In this document: piece by piece, positions 17,197 to 26,258 of the stretch
How positions within the stretch are numbered: the first letter of the stretch is position 1
Layout of the letters: each line of letters opens with the position of its first letter
Assembly: GCF_017309185.1 (NCBI RefSeq)
Contig: NZ_JAEKJZ010000001.1
Span: forward strand, 1,240,001 to 1,304,000
Direction of reading: 5' to 3'
Source: Roseibium aggregatum
GTDB lineage: Bacteria > Pseudomonadota > Alphaproteobacteria > Rhizobiales > Stappiaceae
Length of the DNA stretch: 64,000 nt
Translations under genes and position numbers: made by a program
The notes under the pieces: model-generated
What the model saw: the letters and a program-made list of their open reading frames with translations, nothing else
The model's database searches: none
Told to the model about the DNA's origin: nothing

Positions 17197-18630
17197 TCAA
17201 TCCACGATGGACAGAAGCGCGTCGATGCTGCCGCGCGCGTCGCCATAGTACATGCGCGTGTTTTCCTTGAAGAACAGCGGGTTCTCGATGCCGGAATAAC
17301 CTGTACCCTGGCCGCGTTTCAGGACGAAGACCTGCTTTGCCTTCCAGACTTCGAGCACCGGCATGCCGGCGATCGGCGAGTTCGGGTCGTCCTGGGCCGC
17401 CGGATTGACGATGTCGTTGGAGCCGATGACGATCGCGACGTCCGTATCGGGGAAGTCGTCGTTGATCTCGTCCATCTCCATGACGATGTCGTAGGGCACC
17501 TTGGCTTCTGCCAGGAGTACGTTCATGTGGCCGGGAAGGCGGCCGGCGACCGGATGGATGGCGAAACGGACTTCCTTGCCGGCCATACGCAGCTTCCGGG
17601 TCAGTTCGGACACCGCGTTCTGGGCCTGGGCGACCGCCATGCCGTAGCCCGGAATGATGATGACGCTGTCCGCCTCGTTGAGAGCGGAAGCCACGCCCTC
17701 CGCGTCGATCGCGACCTGTTCGCCTTCGACTTCCATCGCCGGGCCGGTTGTGTTGCCGAAGCCGCCGAGGATCACGGAGATGAACGACCGGTTCATCGCC
17801 TTGCACATGATGTAGGAGAGGATTGCGCCGGAGGAGCCGACCAGCGCGCCGACGACGATCAGGAGATCGTTGCCGAGCGAGAAGCCGATGGCGGCCGCCG
17901 CCCAGCCCGAATAGGAGTTCAGCATCGACACCACCACGGGCATGTCGGCGCCGCCGATGCCCATGATCAGGTGATATCCGATGAAGAAGGCCAGAAGCGT
18001 CATCAGGATCAGCGTCCAGATGCCGGCCCCGTTGAGGAACAGGATCAGGAGGAGGAGGCTGAGGATCGCGGCACTCGCGTTCAGCATGTGCCCGCCCGGC
18101 AGTTTCTCGGCCTTGGAGGTGACCTTGCCCGCGAGCTTGCCGAAGGCGACGACCGAACCGGTGAAGGTGACCGCGCCGATGAACACGCCCAGGAAGACCT
18201 CGACCTTCAGGATCGACTGCTCGACCGGGGTCTTGTGGGCAAGCAGGGCGGCGAAGCCGTCAAGCGCATGGCGTTCCTCTTCGCTCATGGCCAGAACGCG
18301 GCCGAGCTCGATATAGGCGTTGAAGCCGACGAACACGGCGGCAAGTCCGACGAGCGAGTGCATTGCGGCGACCAGCTGCGGCATTTCGGTCATCTGCACG
18401 CGCATGGCGACGAAGTAGCCGATGACACCGCCGCCCGCGATCAGAAGGAGCGACAGGAGCCACAGGCCCGAGCCGGGCCCGATCAGCGTGGCCGCGACCG
18501 CCAGCGCCATGCCGGCAATGCCGTACCAGACCGCGCGTTTCGCGCTTTCCTGCCCCGAAAGGCCGCCCAGCGAGAGGATGAACAAAACAGCCGCGACAAC
18601 GTAGACGGCAGTTGTGAAACCGAATTCCAT
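17197..18630 (-). CDS. pntB: NAD(P) transhydrogenase subunit beta
   Basis: The 477-residue membrane protein forms, with PntA, the proton-translocating transhydrogenase that reduces NADP+ with NADH. The first 270 or so residues hold many hydrophobic helices; the C-terminal part is the soluble NADP(H)-binding domain III, with [14 protein letters not shown] and [20 protein letters not shown]-like family segments visible. The length matches E. coli PntB (462). AGGAGG stands before the ATG, and 12 bases separate it from pntA. A strong terminator follows. Confidence 0.97.
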   Translation of the reverse strand: MEFGFTTAVYVVAAVLFILSLGGLSGQESAKRAVWYGIAGMALAVAATLIGPGSGLWLLSLLLIAGGGVIGYFVAMRVQMTEMPQLVAAMHSLVGLAAVFVGFNAYIELGRVLAMSEEERHALDGFAALLAHKTPVEQSILKVEVFLGVFIGAVTFTGSVVAFGKLAGKVTSKAEKLPGGHMLNASAAILSLLLLILFLNGAGIWTLILMTLLAFFIGYHLIMGIGGADMPVVVSMLNSYSGWAAAAIGFSLGNDLLIVVGALVGSSGAILSYIMCKAMNRSFISVILGGFGNTTGPAMEVEGEQVAIDAEGVASALNEADSVIIIPGYGMAVAQAQNAVSELTRKLRMAGKEVRFAIHPVAGRLPGHMNVLLAEAKVPYDIVMEMDEINDDFPDTDVAIVIGSNDIVNPAAQDDPNSPIAGMPVLEVWKAKQVFVLKRGQGTGYSGIENPLFFKENTRMYYGDARGSIDALLSIVD

Positions 18631-18642
18631 CGCTCGGCCTCC

Positions 18643-20226
18643 TTAGGATTTCTGGAACATGGCGAGCATGCGCCGGGTGACGAGGAAACCGCCGAAGATA
18701 TTGATCCCGGCCATGAAGACTGAGAGACCGGCCAGCAGAATCACCAGGAAGGACCCGGATCCGATCTGCATCAGGGCTCCGAGGATGATGATCGACGAAA
18801 TGGCGTTGGTCACCGCCATCAGCGGCGTGTGCAGCGAGTGGCTGACATTCCAGATCACCTGGAAGCCGACGAAGACCGCAAGCACGAAGACAATGAAATG
18901 CTGCATGAAGCTGGCCGGGGCGATCAGGCCCACCAGCATCATCAGGACGGCGCCGATGGCCAGAAGGCTGACATGCTGCTTGGTCTGCGCCACGAAGGCG
19001 GCGTGCTCCTGCGCGCGCCGTTCCTCCGGTGTCAACTCCTTCGGCTTTTCCTTCGGCTTCGCCGCAATGGCCTGAACCTTGGGCGGTGGCGGCGGGAAGG
19101 TGATCTCGCCTTCAAAAGCCACCGTTGCGCCGCGGATGACGTCGTCTTCCATGTTGTGGACGACCTGTCCGTCCTTTTCAGGCGTCAGATCCGTCATCAT
19201 GTGCCGGATATTGGTGGCGTAGAGGTTTGAGGACTGGGTGGCCATGCGCGAGGGGAAGTCGGTGTAGCCGATGATGGTGACGCCGTTTTCGGTGACCACC
19301 TTTTCGTCCTTGACCGTGCCTTCCACATTGCCGCCGCGCTCGGCCGCCAGATCGATGATCACCGATCCCGGCTTCATCGACTTGACCATGTCCTCCAGCC
19401 AGAGCTTCGGGGCCTCGCGGTTCGGGATCAGCGCGGTGGTGATGACGATATCCATCTCCGGGGCCAGTTCCCGGAACCTGGCAAGCTGGGCCTCGCGGAA
19501 CTCGGGCGAGGAGACGCTGGCGTAACCGCCGCTCGCCGCACCGTCCTGTTGTTCTTCCTTGAAGTCGAGATAGACGAATTCCGCGCCCATGGATTCGACC
19601 TGTTCGGCCACTTCCGGCCGCACGTCGAAGGCATAGGTGATGGCGCCGAGAGACGTCGACGTCCCGATGGCTGCAAGTCCGGCCACACCGGCGCCGACAA
19701 TAAGCACCTTTGCCGGCGGGACCTTGCCGGCAGCGGTGATCTGGCCGGTGAAGAAGCGGCCGAAATTGTTGCCGGCCTCGATCACGGCCCGGTAGCCGGA
19801 AATATTGGCCATCGAACTAAGGGCGTCCATCTTCTGCGCGCGCGATATGCGCGGCACCATTTCCATGGCGATGACATTGGCCCCTGAAGCCTTGGCCTTC
19901 TCCAGACCATCCGCGTTGCCGCCCGGGTTGAAGAAGGAGATCAGGGTCTTGCCTGAGGTAAGGTAACCGAGTTCCTTGTCCTGCGGCGGACGCACCTTGG
20001 TGATGATATCGGCCTTCTTCCAGAGGCTCGGGGCGGTCTTGACGATTTCGACGCCGGCGGCCTCATAGGTCTCGTCGGAAAAGCCGGCGGCCTTTCCGGC
20101 GCCGCTTTGGATGAGGCAGGTGTAACCGAGTTTCTGTAGCTGTTTCGCGGAATCCGGGGTCATCGCCACGCGGGCCTCCCCGGCGAAGGTTTCCTTCGGT
20201 GCGCCGACTATGAGGGCTTCTGGCAT
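18643..20226 (-). CDS. pntA: NAD(P) transhydrogenase subunit alpha
   Basis: The product is 527 residues from the ATG at 20226 (MPEALIVGAPKE), chosen because TTGGAGCGACAA precedes it; an upstream in-frame start would add four residues. The soluble domain I with the Rossmann motif VLIVGAGVAGLAAIGTS spans about residues 1-380. A Pro/Lys-rich linker leads to about four hydrophobic helices at the C-terminus. The single-chain form is like that of E. coli; many alphaproteobacteria split this subunit into PntAA and PntAB. It is the first gene of pntAB. Confidence 0.97.
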   Translation of the reverse strand: MPEALIVGAPKETFAGEARVAMTPDSAKQLQKLGYTCLIQSGAGKAAGFSDETYEAAGVEIVKTAPSLWKKADIITKVRPPQDKELGYLTSGKTLISFFNPGGNADGLEKAKASGANVIAMEMVPRISRAQKMDALSSMANISGYRAVIEAGNNFGRFFTGQITAAGKVPPAKVLIVGAGVAGLAAIGTSTSLGAITYAFDVRPEVAEQVESMGAEFVYLDFKEEQQDGAASGGYASVSSPEFREAQLARFRELAPEMDIVITTALIPNREAPKLWLEDMVKSMKPGSVIIDLAAERGGNVEGTVKDEKVVTENGVTIIGYTDFPSRMATQSSNLYATNIRHMMTDLTPEKDGQVVHNMEDDVIRGATVAFEGEITFPPPPPKVQAIAAKPKEKPKELTPEERRAQEHAAFVAQTKQHVSLLAIGAVLMMLVGLIAPASFMQHFIVFVLAVFVGFQVIWNVSHSLHTPLMAVTNAISSIIILGALMQIGSGSFLVILLAGLSVFMAGINIFGGFLVTRRMLAMFQKS

Positions 20227-20326
20227 TTGTCGCTCCAAGAATGGTGACCGGGAAGGGCCTGTCGATGCGGCGTCCGGGCAAATTTCGACGGGGCCGCCAG
20301 CTTGCCTGAACTTTGCAAATGTCGGT

Positions 20327-20358
20327 ATTTATAGAAACGAAAAAATTACTTATGACAA
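20327..20358 (-). promoter_or_regulatory. Possible promoter of pntAB
   Basis: On the minus strand, TTGTCA (20353-20358) is followed by TATAAAT (20327-20333). The spacing is 19 bases, longer than ideal. It lies about 100 bases upstream of the pntA ATG. Confidence 0.35.
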
Positions 20359-20572
20359 GATCGTTTCAGGAGGAATTTGTGCCGTATATCCTAGCCATTG
20401 GTCAAAGCCGGTGCGTTTTCAGGATGCAGGCGGTATCCCGATTTGAGAATTTGCGACTTTGGTCGTGGGGCTTTTTGCGGGGAAATACTCAAAGGGTGCC
20501 GAAACTAGTCTTTTCGGCTTTCGTCGGATAAATATCCGGTGAAGTTGTCTAAAAAATAAACTTGAACAATTT

Positions 20573-20609
20573 AAGGGCGGCGATCTTGTGGAAGGGATCG
20601 CCGCCTTTT
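20573..20609 (-). terminator. Hairpin downstream of the GST gene
   Basis: A perfect 10-base stem GGCGGCGATC/GATCGCCGCC with a 10-base loop lies 34 bases after the GST stop. The minus-strand side continues CTTAAATT, and the plus-strand side has TTTT. It probably ends GST transcription. Confidence 0.65.
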
Positions 20610-20638
20610 GTGCTTTATTCCGCAGTATCTTCCACGGG

Positions 20639-21484
20639 TTATGCCACCAGGTCCGCAGCGGAGTGGCGCTCGGCAAGCTGGTCGGCTTCCTCGCCCCAGA
20701 CCCGGTTGACCTTGCGGCCTCGGGCGACGGCGGGGCGAGCGTCGATCTTTTCCGCCCAGGCCTTGACGTTCTTGTAGTCGTCGACCGACAGAAACTCGGC
20801 TGCGTCATAAAGCCGCCCGAGGACCAGCCCGCCGTACCAGGGGAAAATCGCGATGTCAGCGATGGTATAGGTGTCGCCGGCCACAAAGGGGCGCGTCTCC
20901 AAGGTCTTTTCCAAGACGTCGAGCTGACGCTTGGCCTCCATGGTGAAGCGGTCGATCGGATACTGGAACTTTTCCGGTGCATAGGCGTAGAAATGGCCGA
21001 AGCCGCCTCCGACATAGGGAGCGGACCCCATCTGCCAGAACAGCCAGTTCAGGGTCTCCGTTCGCTGCGCCGGATCCTTTGGCAGGAACTCGCCGAATTT
21101 TTCGGCCAGATAAAGAAGTATGGAGCCGGACTCGAAGACGCGTGTCGGCGGCGTGGTCGAATGATCGACCAGCGCCGGGATCTTGGAGTTGGGATTGGCT
21201 CCGACAAAGCCGCTGGAAAACTGGTCGCCTTCGTTGATCCGGATCAGCCAGGCGTCGTATTCGGCCCCTTCGTGGCCAAGCGCCAGGAGTTCCTCGAGCA
21301 TGACCGTGACCTTGACGCCGTTTGGCGTCGCCAGCGAATAGAGCTGCAGCGGATGGGAGCCGACCGGAAGGTCCTTTTCATGGGTCGCTCCGGAAACCGG
21401 GCGGTTGATGCTGGCAAACTGGCCGCCGCTGGGCTGCTCCCAGGTCCAGACTTTGGGCGGTGTGTAGGTTGTCGTTTCGCTCAT
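20639..21484 (-). CDS. yghU: YghU-type glutathione S-transferase / disulfide-bond oxidoreductase
   Basis: The 281-residue cytosolic protein matches the Nu-class GST YghU: an N-terminal extension (YTPPKVWTWEQPSGGQFASI), a thioredoxin-fold domain from about residue 46 (LQLYSLATPNGVKVTVMLEE) with the NPNSKIPALVDH turn, then an all-helical domain. Family members reduce disulfides using glutathione. The ATG at 21484 is preceded by a weak ribosome site. It stands alone between pntAB and the divergent LysE-type exporter gene. Confidence 0.92.
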   Translation of the reverse strand: MSETTTYTPPKVWTWEQPSGGQFASINRPVSGATHEKDLPVGSHPLQLYSLATPNGVKVTVMLEELLALGHEGAEYDAWLIRINEGDQFSSGFVGANPNSKIPALVDHSTTPPTRVFESGSILLYLAEKFGEFLPKDPAQRTETLNWLFWQMGSAPYVGGGFGHFYAYAPEKFQYPIDRFTMEAKRQLDVLEKTLETRPFVAGDTYTIADIAIFPWYGGLVLGRLYDAAEFLSVDDYKNVKAWAEKIDARPAVARGRKVNRVWGEEADQLAERHSAADLVA

Positions 21485-21752
21485 GTGGATCGGTCTCCGA
21501 AACTGGACTGGCAGGACGAGGTCGGCAATATTCCTATATCGTGAAATATAGATATTATCGCAATCTTACGATTAGATAGAACCTGCTTGCCCGATTGGCT
21601 AGGGGGCGGCCTCATAAAATTAAAGTGTCAGGCATGCGAGATGGTCTGTTCCTGCCGGACGCGCCGCCGGGCAAGATTGTCTGCCGGGGCAAACAGGACT
21701 TGACGGCGTCCGGCACGTTGTCGGACGGTCGATCTCTCCCGGGGAGGAAGCC

Positions 21753-22379
21753 TTGATTCCATTCGACATCCTGACAGTCTTTTTCACCGCTGCCGTTGCG
21801 CTGGGCCTTGCGCCCGGTCCGGACAATCTTTTCGTCCTGACCCAGTCCGCCCTCTACGGCCGGCGCGCCGGGCTGATCGTGACCCTGGGCCTGTGTACGG
21901 GGCTCGTCGTTCACAGTTGCGCGGTCGCGCTCGGGGTCGCCGCCATCTTCAAGACGTCCGAACTTGCTTTCACCTTGCTGAAGATCGTCGGCGCGGGCTA
22001 TCTGCTTTACCTTGCCTTTCAGGCGTTTCGGGCGGGCAAGAGTGACCTGAGCACGCAAAAGGGCGCGGAGCTTCCGCCTGCAAGCCTTTACCGGCGCGGC
22101 ATCGTCATGAACGTCACCAACCCGAAGGTGGCGCTCTTCTTTCTGGCCTTCCTGCCGCAATTCGCCGATCCCGCGCGCGGTTCCGTCCCGGTTCAGATCC
22201 TCCTCTTTGGCGGGCTCTTCATCCTGGCGACCGTCCTGGTGTTCGGCGGCATCGCCCTGAGCGCCGGGGCGCTTGGCGATGTCCTGAAACGCTCACCCCA
22301 GGCGCAGATCTGGCTGAATCGGCTGGCGGGTGTGGTCTTTGTCGGTCTGGCGCTGCGGCTGGCGGTGGCGGAGCGGTGA
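21753..22379 (+). CDS. LysE/RhtB-family amino-acid exporter
   Basis: The 208-residue inner-membrane protein has five or six hydrophobic helices and the family signature LGLAPGPDNLFVLTQS near the N-terminus, plus GAGYLLYLAFQAFR. The family exports amino acids or homoserine lactones; the substrate cannot be told from sequence. The start is a TTG at 21753 with a strong GGGGAGGAAG site directly upstream; no ATG gives a complete first helix. It converges with egtD, whose stop is 61 bases away. Confidence 0.9.
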   Translation: MIPFDILTVFFTAAVALGLAPGPDNLFVLTQSALYGRRAGLIVTLGLCTGLVVHSCAVALGVAAIFKTSELAFTLLKIVGAGYLLYLAFQAFRAGKSDLSTQKGAELPPASLYRRGIVMNVTNPKVALFFLAFLPQFADPARGSVPVQILLFGGLFILATVLVFGGIALSAGALGDVLKRSPQAQIWLNRLAGVVFVGLALRLAVAER

Positions 22380-22439
22380 GGGGACAAGGCAACTCCGAAT
22401 TTCGGTGGGCATCACCGGGAACAGCCGCTTCCTCGGCGG

Positions 22440-23387
22440 TCAAACCGCCTGCAGCGTATAGACCGAGAACAGTCCGCCCTCGTCCGTATCCCGGTCGAGC
22501 ACCCGCCAGCCTCCCTGGCCGGCGATTTCGGTAAAGGCCTCTTCGCTGTATTTGTGGGAGTTCTCCGTGTGGATTGTTTCACCTTCCCGGAATGAGACCC
22601 TTTCTCCGCCGATGGTGATTTCCTGTGACCGCAGGCTGACCAGATGCATTTCGATCCGGCTTTCCTTCGTGTTCCAGACCGCTTCGTGGGCGAAGGTCTC
22701 GAGATCGAAGGTGGCGCCGAGTTCCCGGTTGAGCCGTTGCAGGAGGTTCTGGTTGAACGCGGCGGTCACCCCGGCCGGATCATCGTAAGCCTCGATGAGC
22801 ATCGCCTCGTCTTTCGGCTGATCCACGCCGACGATCATGGTCGCCTCCGGCATCGCGGTGCGAATGTTGCGCAGGAGCTGCGCTGCCTCGGCGCGCTCGA
22901 AATTGCCGATGGTCGAACCCGGAAAGAAAACAACGACCGGCAGTTCCGGCAGGAGCGGCAGATGGTCCAGCGGCCCGGTGAAATCGGCTGTGACCGGCAC
23001 CACGGCGAGAGACGGATAGGCCCGGCGGACTTTCTCGGCCGCCTCCTTCAGGTGGTTGGCGGAGATGTCGACCGGCATATAGACCGACAGATCCTGAAAG
23101 GCGCTGAGCAGAACGTTTGTCTTGCGGCTCGAGCCGCTGCCGAGTTCGACCATCGCCCCGTGCGCACCCGGCAGACGCAGGTACTTCTTCGCATTTTGCT
23201 CCAGGATCGAGAGCTCGGTCCGGGTCGGATAATAGGCGTCCAGCCCGGTTATGGCCTCGAAGAGGTGCGAGCCGACGTCGTCGTAGAGCCACTTGGACGA
23301 GATGGTCTTTTGCGGCGCCTTAAGGCCGGTCAGGATATCGGTTTCGAAGGCGTCGTCTTTGGAGAAGGAAGAAACGTGTTTGTTCAT
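22440..23387 (-). CDS. egtD: L-histidine N-alpha-methyltransferase (EgtD family)
   Basis: The 315-residue product is close to mycobacterial EgtD (321). I chose the ATG at 23387, whose ATGA overlaps the egtB stop. It is a SAM-dependent methyltransferase with the segment AMVELGSGSSRKTNVLL for SAM binding, YMPVDISANHL, and VVFFPGSTIGNFE, all typical of the DUF2260/EgtD family. The product would be hercynine (trimethylhistidine), the first ergothioneine intermediate. Paired with EgtB it should give hercynylcysteine sulfoxide. No C-S lyase (EgtE) or egtA/egtC is near, so either they lie elsewhere or the pathway uses cysteine directly. Confidence 0.92.
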   Translation of the reverse strand: MNKHVSSFSKDDAFETDILTGLKAPQKTISSKWLYDDVGSHLFEAITGLDAYYPTRTELSILEQNAKKYLRLPGAHGAMVELGSGSSRKTNVLLSAFQDLSVYMPVDISANHLKEAAEKVRRAYPSLAVVPVTADFTGPLDHLPLLPELPVVVFFPGSTIGNFERAEAAQLLRNIRTAMPEATMIVGVDQPKDEAMLIEAYDDPAGVTAAFNQNLLQRLNRELGATFDLETFAHEAVWNTKESRIEMHLVSLRSQEITIGGERVSFREGETIHTENSHKYSEEAFTEIAGQGGWRVLDRDTDEGGLFSVYTLQAV

Positions 23388-24643
23388 TGATCTGCCGCCA
23401 GTCTGAGGCCGAGCATCTGCCAGCGCTGATGGGGATAGAAGAAGGTACGGTAGGAGGTGCGCATCTGGCGTTTGGGCGTGGCACAGGATCCGCCGCGCAG
23501 GACCATCTGGTTGACCATGAACTTGCCGTTGTACTCGCCGATGGCGCCTTCCGGCGGGGTGAAACCCGGATAGGGCGAGAAGGCGCTCGAGGTCCATTGC
23601 CAGACATCGCCCCAGAGACCGGGCTGCCGGCCGAGCGGTATGAGAGCACCGGTTTCCAGAAAATTACCCTCGATCGCGGTTGTCTCCGCAGCGGCTTCCC
23701 ACTCCGCTTCCGTGGGCAGCCTGTGACCGGCCCATCGCGCAAAGGCCTCCGCCTCGTAGTAGCTGACATGAACGACCGGCGCGGCGGGGTCGACCGGACG
23801 CGGTCCCTGCAGGGTGTAGGTCCACCAGCCGTCGTCCTGACGCCACCAGTAGAGCGGGCTGTCCCAGCCGTTCTTCTCCCTGGCGGCCCAGCCATCCATG
23901 AGCCAGAGCGTCTGGGAGGCATAGCCGCCGTCCTCCATGAAGGCGAGCCACTCGCCGTTGGTCACCGGCCGGTCCGAAAGCCTGTAGGGATCCAGCCAGA
24001 CCTTGTGGCGCGGGCCTTCGCAGTCATAGGCAAAGCCGTCGCCGTCATGGCCGATCTCAACGAGGCCGCCATCGTGGCTGGTCCAGGTCTCGAACCGTGT
24101 ACTCGCTACTTCGACCGGCTTGGGGTCGCGGTAGACCGGCAGAAGCGGGTTGTAGGAAAAGGCATGCAGCAGGTCCGTGACCAGAAGCTCCTGGTGCTGC
24201 ATCTCGTGGTGGCATCCCAGCGTTATCAGCTCTTCCAGCCGGGTGTCTTCCAGTGTGAAGGCATTGCGGGTCAGGCCTTCCCGAAGCGCATCCTCCACAT
24301 GGGCGCGGTAACTCAGGACCTCCTGAACCGTCGGCCGGGACAGGAGCCCGCGTTTGGAGCGGGTGTGCCGGGGCCCGGCCTGGACGTAGTAGGAATTGAA
24401 CAGGACCGCGAACCGGTCGTCCTTCGGCTGGTAGCCGGGAAGGGAAGGTTTGAGAATGAACTCCTCAAAAAACCATGTGGTATGCGCCAGGTGCCACTTG
24501 GGCGGGCTGGCGTCCTCCATGGACTGAAGGCCCATGTCCTCGTCGTTGAGGGGGGAGACCAGGGATAACGTCTGGGCTCTGGTCAACTCGAAAAGGTCCG
24601 AGACCGCGGAGACGGGGGCCGCCCGCTCGTTCACAATTGTCAT
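23384..24643 (-). CDS. egtB: Ergothioneine biosynthesis iron-dependent sulfoxide synthase (EgtB family)
   Basis: The 419-residue product is read from the ATG at 24643, preceded by GGAGGAAG; an open frame further upstream lacks family resemblance. The N-terminal DinB-like domain carries the three-His iron site: His54 (HLAHTTWFFE) and His146/His150 (HHEMQHQEL). The C-terminal FGE-sulfatase-like domain contains VSYYEAEAFARWAGHRLPTE and VLRGGSC. EgtB uses O2 and iron to join a thiol (gamma-glutamylcysteine or cysteine) to hercynine; the thiol preference cannot be decided by eye. It overlaps egtD by 4 bases in one operon. Confidence 0.93.
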   Translation of the reverse strand: MTIVNERAAPVSAVSDLFELTRAQTLSLVSPLNDEDMGLQSMEDASPPKWHLAHTTWFFEEFILKPSLPGYQPKDDRFAVLFNSYYVQAGPRHTRSKRGLLSRPTVQEVLSYRAHVEDALREGLTRNAFTLEDTRLEELITLGCHHEMQHQELLVTDLLHAFSYNPLLPVYRDPKPVEVASTRFETWTSHDGGLVEIGHDGDGFAYDCEGPRHKVWLDPYRLSDRPVTNGEWLAFMEDGGYASQTLWLMDGWAAREKNGWDSPLYWWRQDDGWWTYTLQGPRPVDPAAPVVHVSYYEAEAFARWAGHRLPTEAEWEAAAETTAIEGNFLETGALIPLGRQPGLWGDVWQWTSSAFSPYPGFTPPEGAIGEYNGKFMVNQMVLRGGSCATPKRQMRTSYRTFFYPHQRWQMLGLRLAADQ

Positions 24644-24950
24644 TTCGCTTCCTCCATGCGGGAAGGGGGCATTCCGTGCACGGCAAGGCCAGGGTGAGCT
24701 GCCGTGCGGACAGGACTTAAGAACCGTTTGAGAAATTCCAATGCGGGGAATTGCACCGGGCTCGTGCGAAAACGCACCGGCAAAGGCGGGGCTCCCGAAG
24801 TGTTGATTGTTCCAGGCTCGGTTTTGAAAAGTGACATTTTCAGCTCTCAGGTGATGAAGAGATCCCAATCCGTTGGTTTCCCGCGCGGATTGGGGCATTC
24901 GGCGAGGGTAGCGGTCCACCTCCGCACCTTGAGAGAAATAGGAAAGCCTT

Positions 24951-24970
24951 CCTGACAACGCCTTGTCAGG
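24951..24970. promoter_or_regulatory. Palindrome between egtB and tetR
   Basis: Perfect arms CCTGACAA and TTGTCAGG flank CGCC. A further half-site, TTGTCAG, follows at 24972-24978, so the right arm is directly repeated. It is a likely protein-binding site; the regulator is unknown. As RNA it could also form a hairpin. Confidence 0.45.
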
Positions 24971-25090
24971 ATTGTCAGTGGATGAGCTTCACATTGGCGT
25001 GAGGGACCCGACCGTTCAGGACAGGTCCCTTGTTTCCGGGATTTGCGGACGGCTGAACAATTTCGCCGTCGCCAAAATCAGGTGTTGCGC

Positions 25091-25133
25091 AATTAGGATG
25101 ATTGTCCTAATTCTATTAGGTCAAATGTCCTAA
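25091..25133. promoter_or_regulatory. Twin TetR-type operators
   Basis: Two copies of TTAGG-N8-CCTAA lie 23 bases apart. The first (25091-25112) has perfect 8-base arms AATTAGGA/TCCTAATT around 6 bases; the second is TTAGGT-N6-TCCTAA at 25116-25133. They end 43 bases before the tetR ATG, where an autorepressor would bind. Confidence 0.75.
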
Positions 25134-25176
25134 AGGCGAGCGCGCCGAGCGGGCTGGAAACGTCGAGGAAGGGAAG

Positions 25177-25761
25177 ATGGCGGCAAGAGCGACACGGCAG
25201 CAGATCGTCGACGCGGCGGACGAGCTGTTCTACGGCCATGGGTATGCGCAAACATCCTTCGCGGACATCGCGGCGGCCGTGAACATTTCACGCGGCAACT
25301 TCTATTATCATTTCAAGACCAAGGACGAGATCCTCGACGCGGTGATCGAAAAACGGCTGGAGGACCGCGAATGGCTTCTCGCCAGGTGGGACGAAACCTC
25401 GGATAGCCCGGCCGCGCGCATCGCTTGCTTCATCAGGATCGTGATCGTCAACCAGGCGAAGATCATGGCCTACGGCTGTCCGGTGGGCACGCTGACGGCG
25501 GAACTGGCCAAGCTTGAGCATCCCTCGAAGAACAAGGCCAATGCGATCATGGCGCTGTTTCGCGACTGGCTCATCCGCCAGTTCATTGACCTCGGACACG
25601 AAGCCCGCGCGGAAGACTACGCCCTTCATGTCCTCGGCTGGAGCCAGGGTGTTGCGACACTTGCTCAGGCATTCAAGGACGAAGAGTACATCACGCGGGA
25701 AGTCGAAAAGATCCTCGGCTGGCTGGACGGGCTGGTCCCCGGTCGCGCGGCGAAAACATGA
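25177..25761 (+). CDS. TetR-family transcriptional regulator
   Basis: The 194-residue protein has a classic TetR N-terminal helix-turn-helix: IVDAADELFYGHGYAQTSF, DIAAAVNISRGNFYYHFKTK, EILDAVIE. The C-terminal ligand domain contains a Cys in the AYGCPVGTLTAEL segment seen in TetR_C subfamilies linked to electrophile or thiol stress. GAGGAAGGGA precedes the ATG. The twin palindromes upstream imply autoregulation. It is followed after 22 bases by a YciI-like gene, its probable partner. Confidence 0.93.
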   Translation: MAARATRQQIVDAADELFYGHGYAQTSFADIAAAVNISRGNFYYHFKTKDEILDAVIEKRLEDREWLLARWDETSDSPAARIACFIRIVIVNQAKIMAYGCPVGTLTAELAKLEHPSKNKANAIMALFRDWLIRQFIDLGHEARAEDYALHVLGWSQGVATLAQAFKDEEYITREVEKILGWLDGLVPGRAAKT

Positions 25762-25783
25762 GCTTAAAAACGGAGAGATGGAA

Positions 25784-26071
25784 ATGTTTGTTGTGACCCT
25801 GACTTTTTCGGAAAACAAGGCCCGTGCCTCGGAGCTCATGCAGGCCCACAAGGCCTGGATCGCCAAGGGCTTCGACAAGGGGCTGTTCCTGATGGTCGGA
25901 AGCCTCCAGCCCAACGCGGGCGGCGGCATCCTTGCGCATAACGCCACGCGCGCGGAGCTGGCGAGTTTCGTTGGAGAAGACCCGTTCGTTCGGGAAAACG
26001 TGGTGAGCGCCGACATTCTGGAAATCGAACCGGCGCGTCTCGACGACCGCCTCCAGTTCCTGGCGGCCTGA
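25784..26071 (+). CDS. YciI-family protein
   Basis: The 95-residue product shows the YciI fold pattern: FVVTLTFSENKARASELMQAHKAW, the G-F-LMVGSLQPNAGGGI strand and VGEDPFVRENVV. In YciI-like proteins a His-Asp pair is often catalytic; His in MQAHKAW and Asp in GEDPF are candidates. I chose the ATG at 25784 because GGAGAG is then 7 bases upstream, while the ATG at 25778 abuts it. It probably forms an operon with the tetR gene. The reaction is unknown. Confidence 0.85.
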   Translation: MFVVTLTFSENKARASELMQAHKAWIAKGFDKGLFLMVGSLQPNAGGGILAHNATRAELASFVGEDPFVRENVVSADILEIEPARLDDRLQFLAA

Positions 26072-26088
26072 GTTCTCATCAAGGCAGA

Positions 26089-26108
26089 GCGCCCCGGAAA
26101 CGGGGCGC
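26089..26108 (+). terminator. G+C-rich hairpin after the yciI-like gene
   Basis: The stem GCGCCCCG/CGGGGCGC with a GAAA tetraloop lies 17 bases after the stop. It lacks a T-tract, so it may stabilise the 3' end rather than terminate. Confidence 0.45.
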
Positions 26109-26131
26109 GCAGACAGCCAACACCCCTTTTG

Positions 26132-26192
26132 ACCGTCGTTCCGGCTCACGCGATGCCGCTTTGCGGCCCGCTGTCCGGAATGACGTCACGGT
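26132..26192. repeat. Short intergenic palindromic repeat
   Basis: ACCGTCGTTCCGG on the left is imperfectly inverted as CCGGAATGACGTCACGGT on the right. The GTCATTCCGG/CCGGAATGAC type of end is common in dispersed intergenic elements of alphaproteobacteria. It lies between convergent genes. Confidence 0.4.
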
Positions 26193-26207
26193 GTTTACCG
26201 GTAATCC

Positions 26208-26233
26208 GAAGCGCCCCGCAAACCGGGCGCTTC
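26208..26233 (-). terminator. Hairpin downstream of metG
   Basis: The stem GAAGCGCCC/GGGCGCTTC with an 8-base loop starts 26 bases beyond the metG stop. The minus-strand exit is not T-rich; the plus-strand exit has AAAGTTTT. It may serve either convergent transcript. Confidence 0.4.
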
Positions 26234-26258
26234 AAAGTTTTCAGAGTTGACAGAACGC

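Larger units (their letters stand above)
20227..20638. other. Intergenic stretch upstream of pntA
   Basis: No gene is seen in this stretch. It holds a candidate pntA promoter (20327-20358) and the hairpin that follows the GST gene (20573-20609). Confidence 0.55.
24644..25176. other. Control region between egtB and the tetR gene
   Basis: No gene is seen in 533 bases between divergent genes. It contains a 20-base palindrome at 24951-24970 and twin operator-like palindromes at 25091-25133, listed separately. The egtB promoter must lie in the left part, but I see no clear -35/-10 pair. Confidence 0.55.

Noticed and set aside
17095-18723. 542-codon plus-strand frame opposite pntB
   Set aside because: It is His/Asp/Gly-rich with no motif; pntB is certain.
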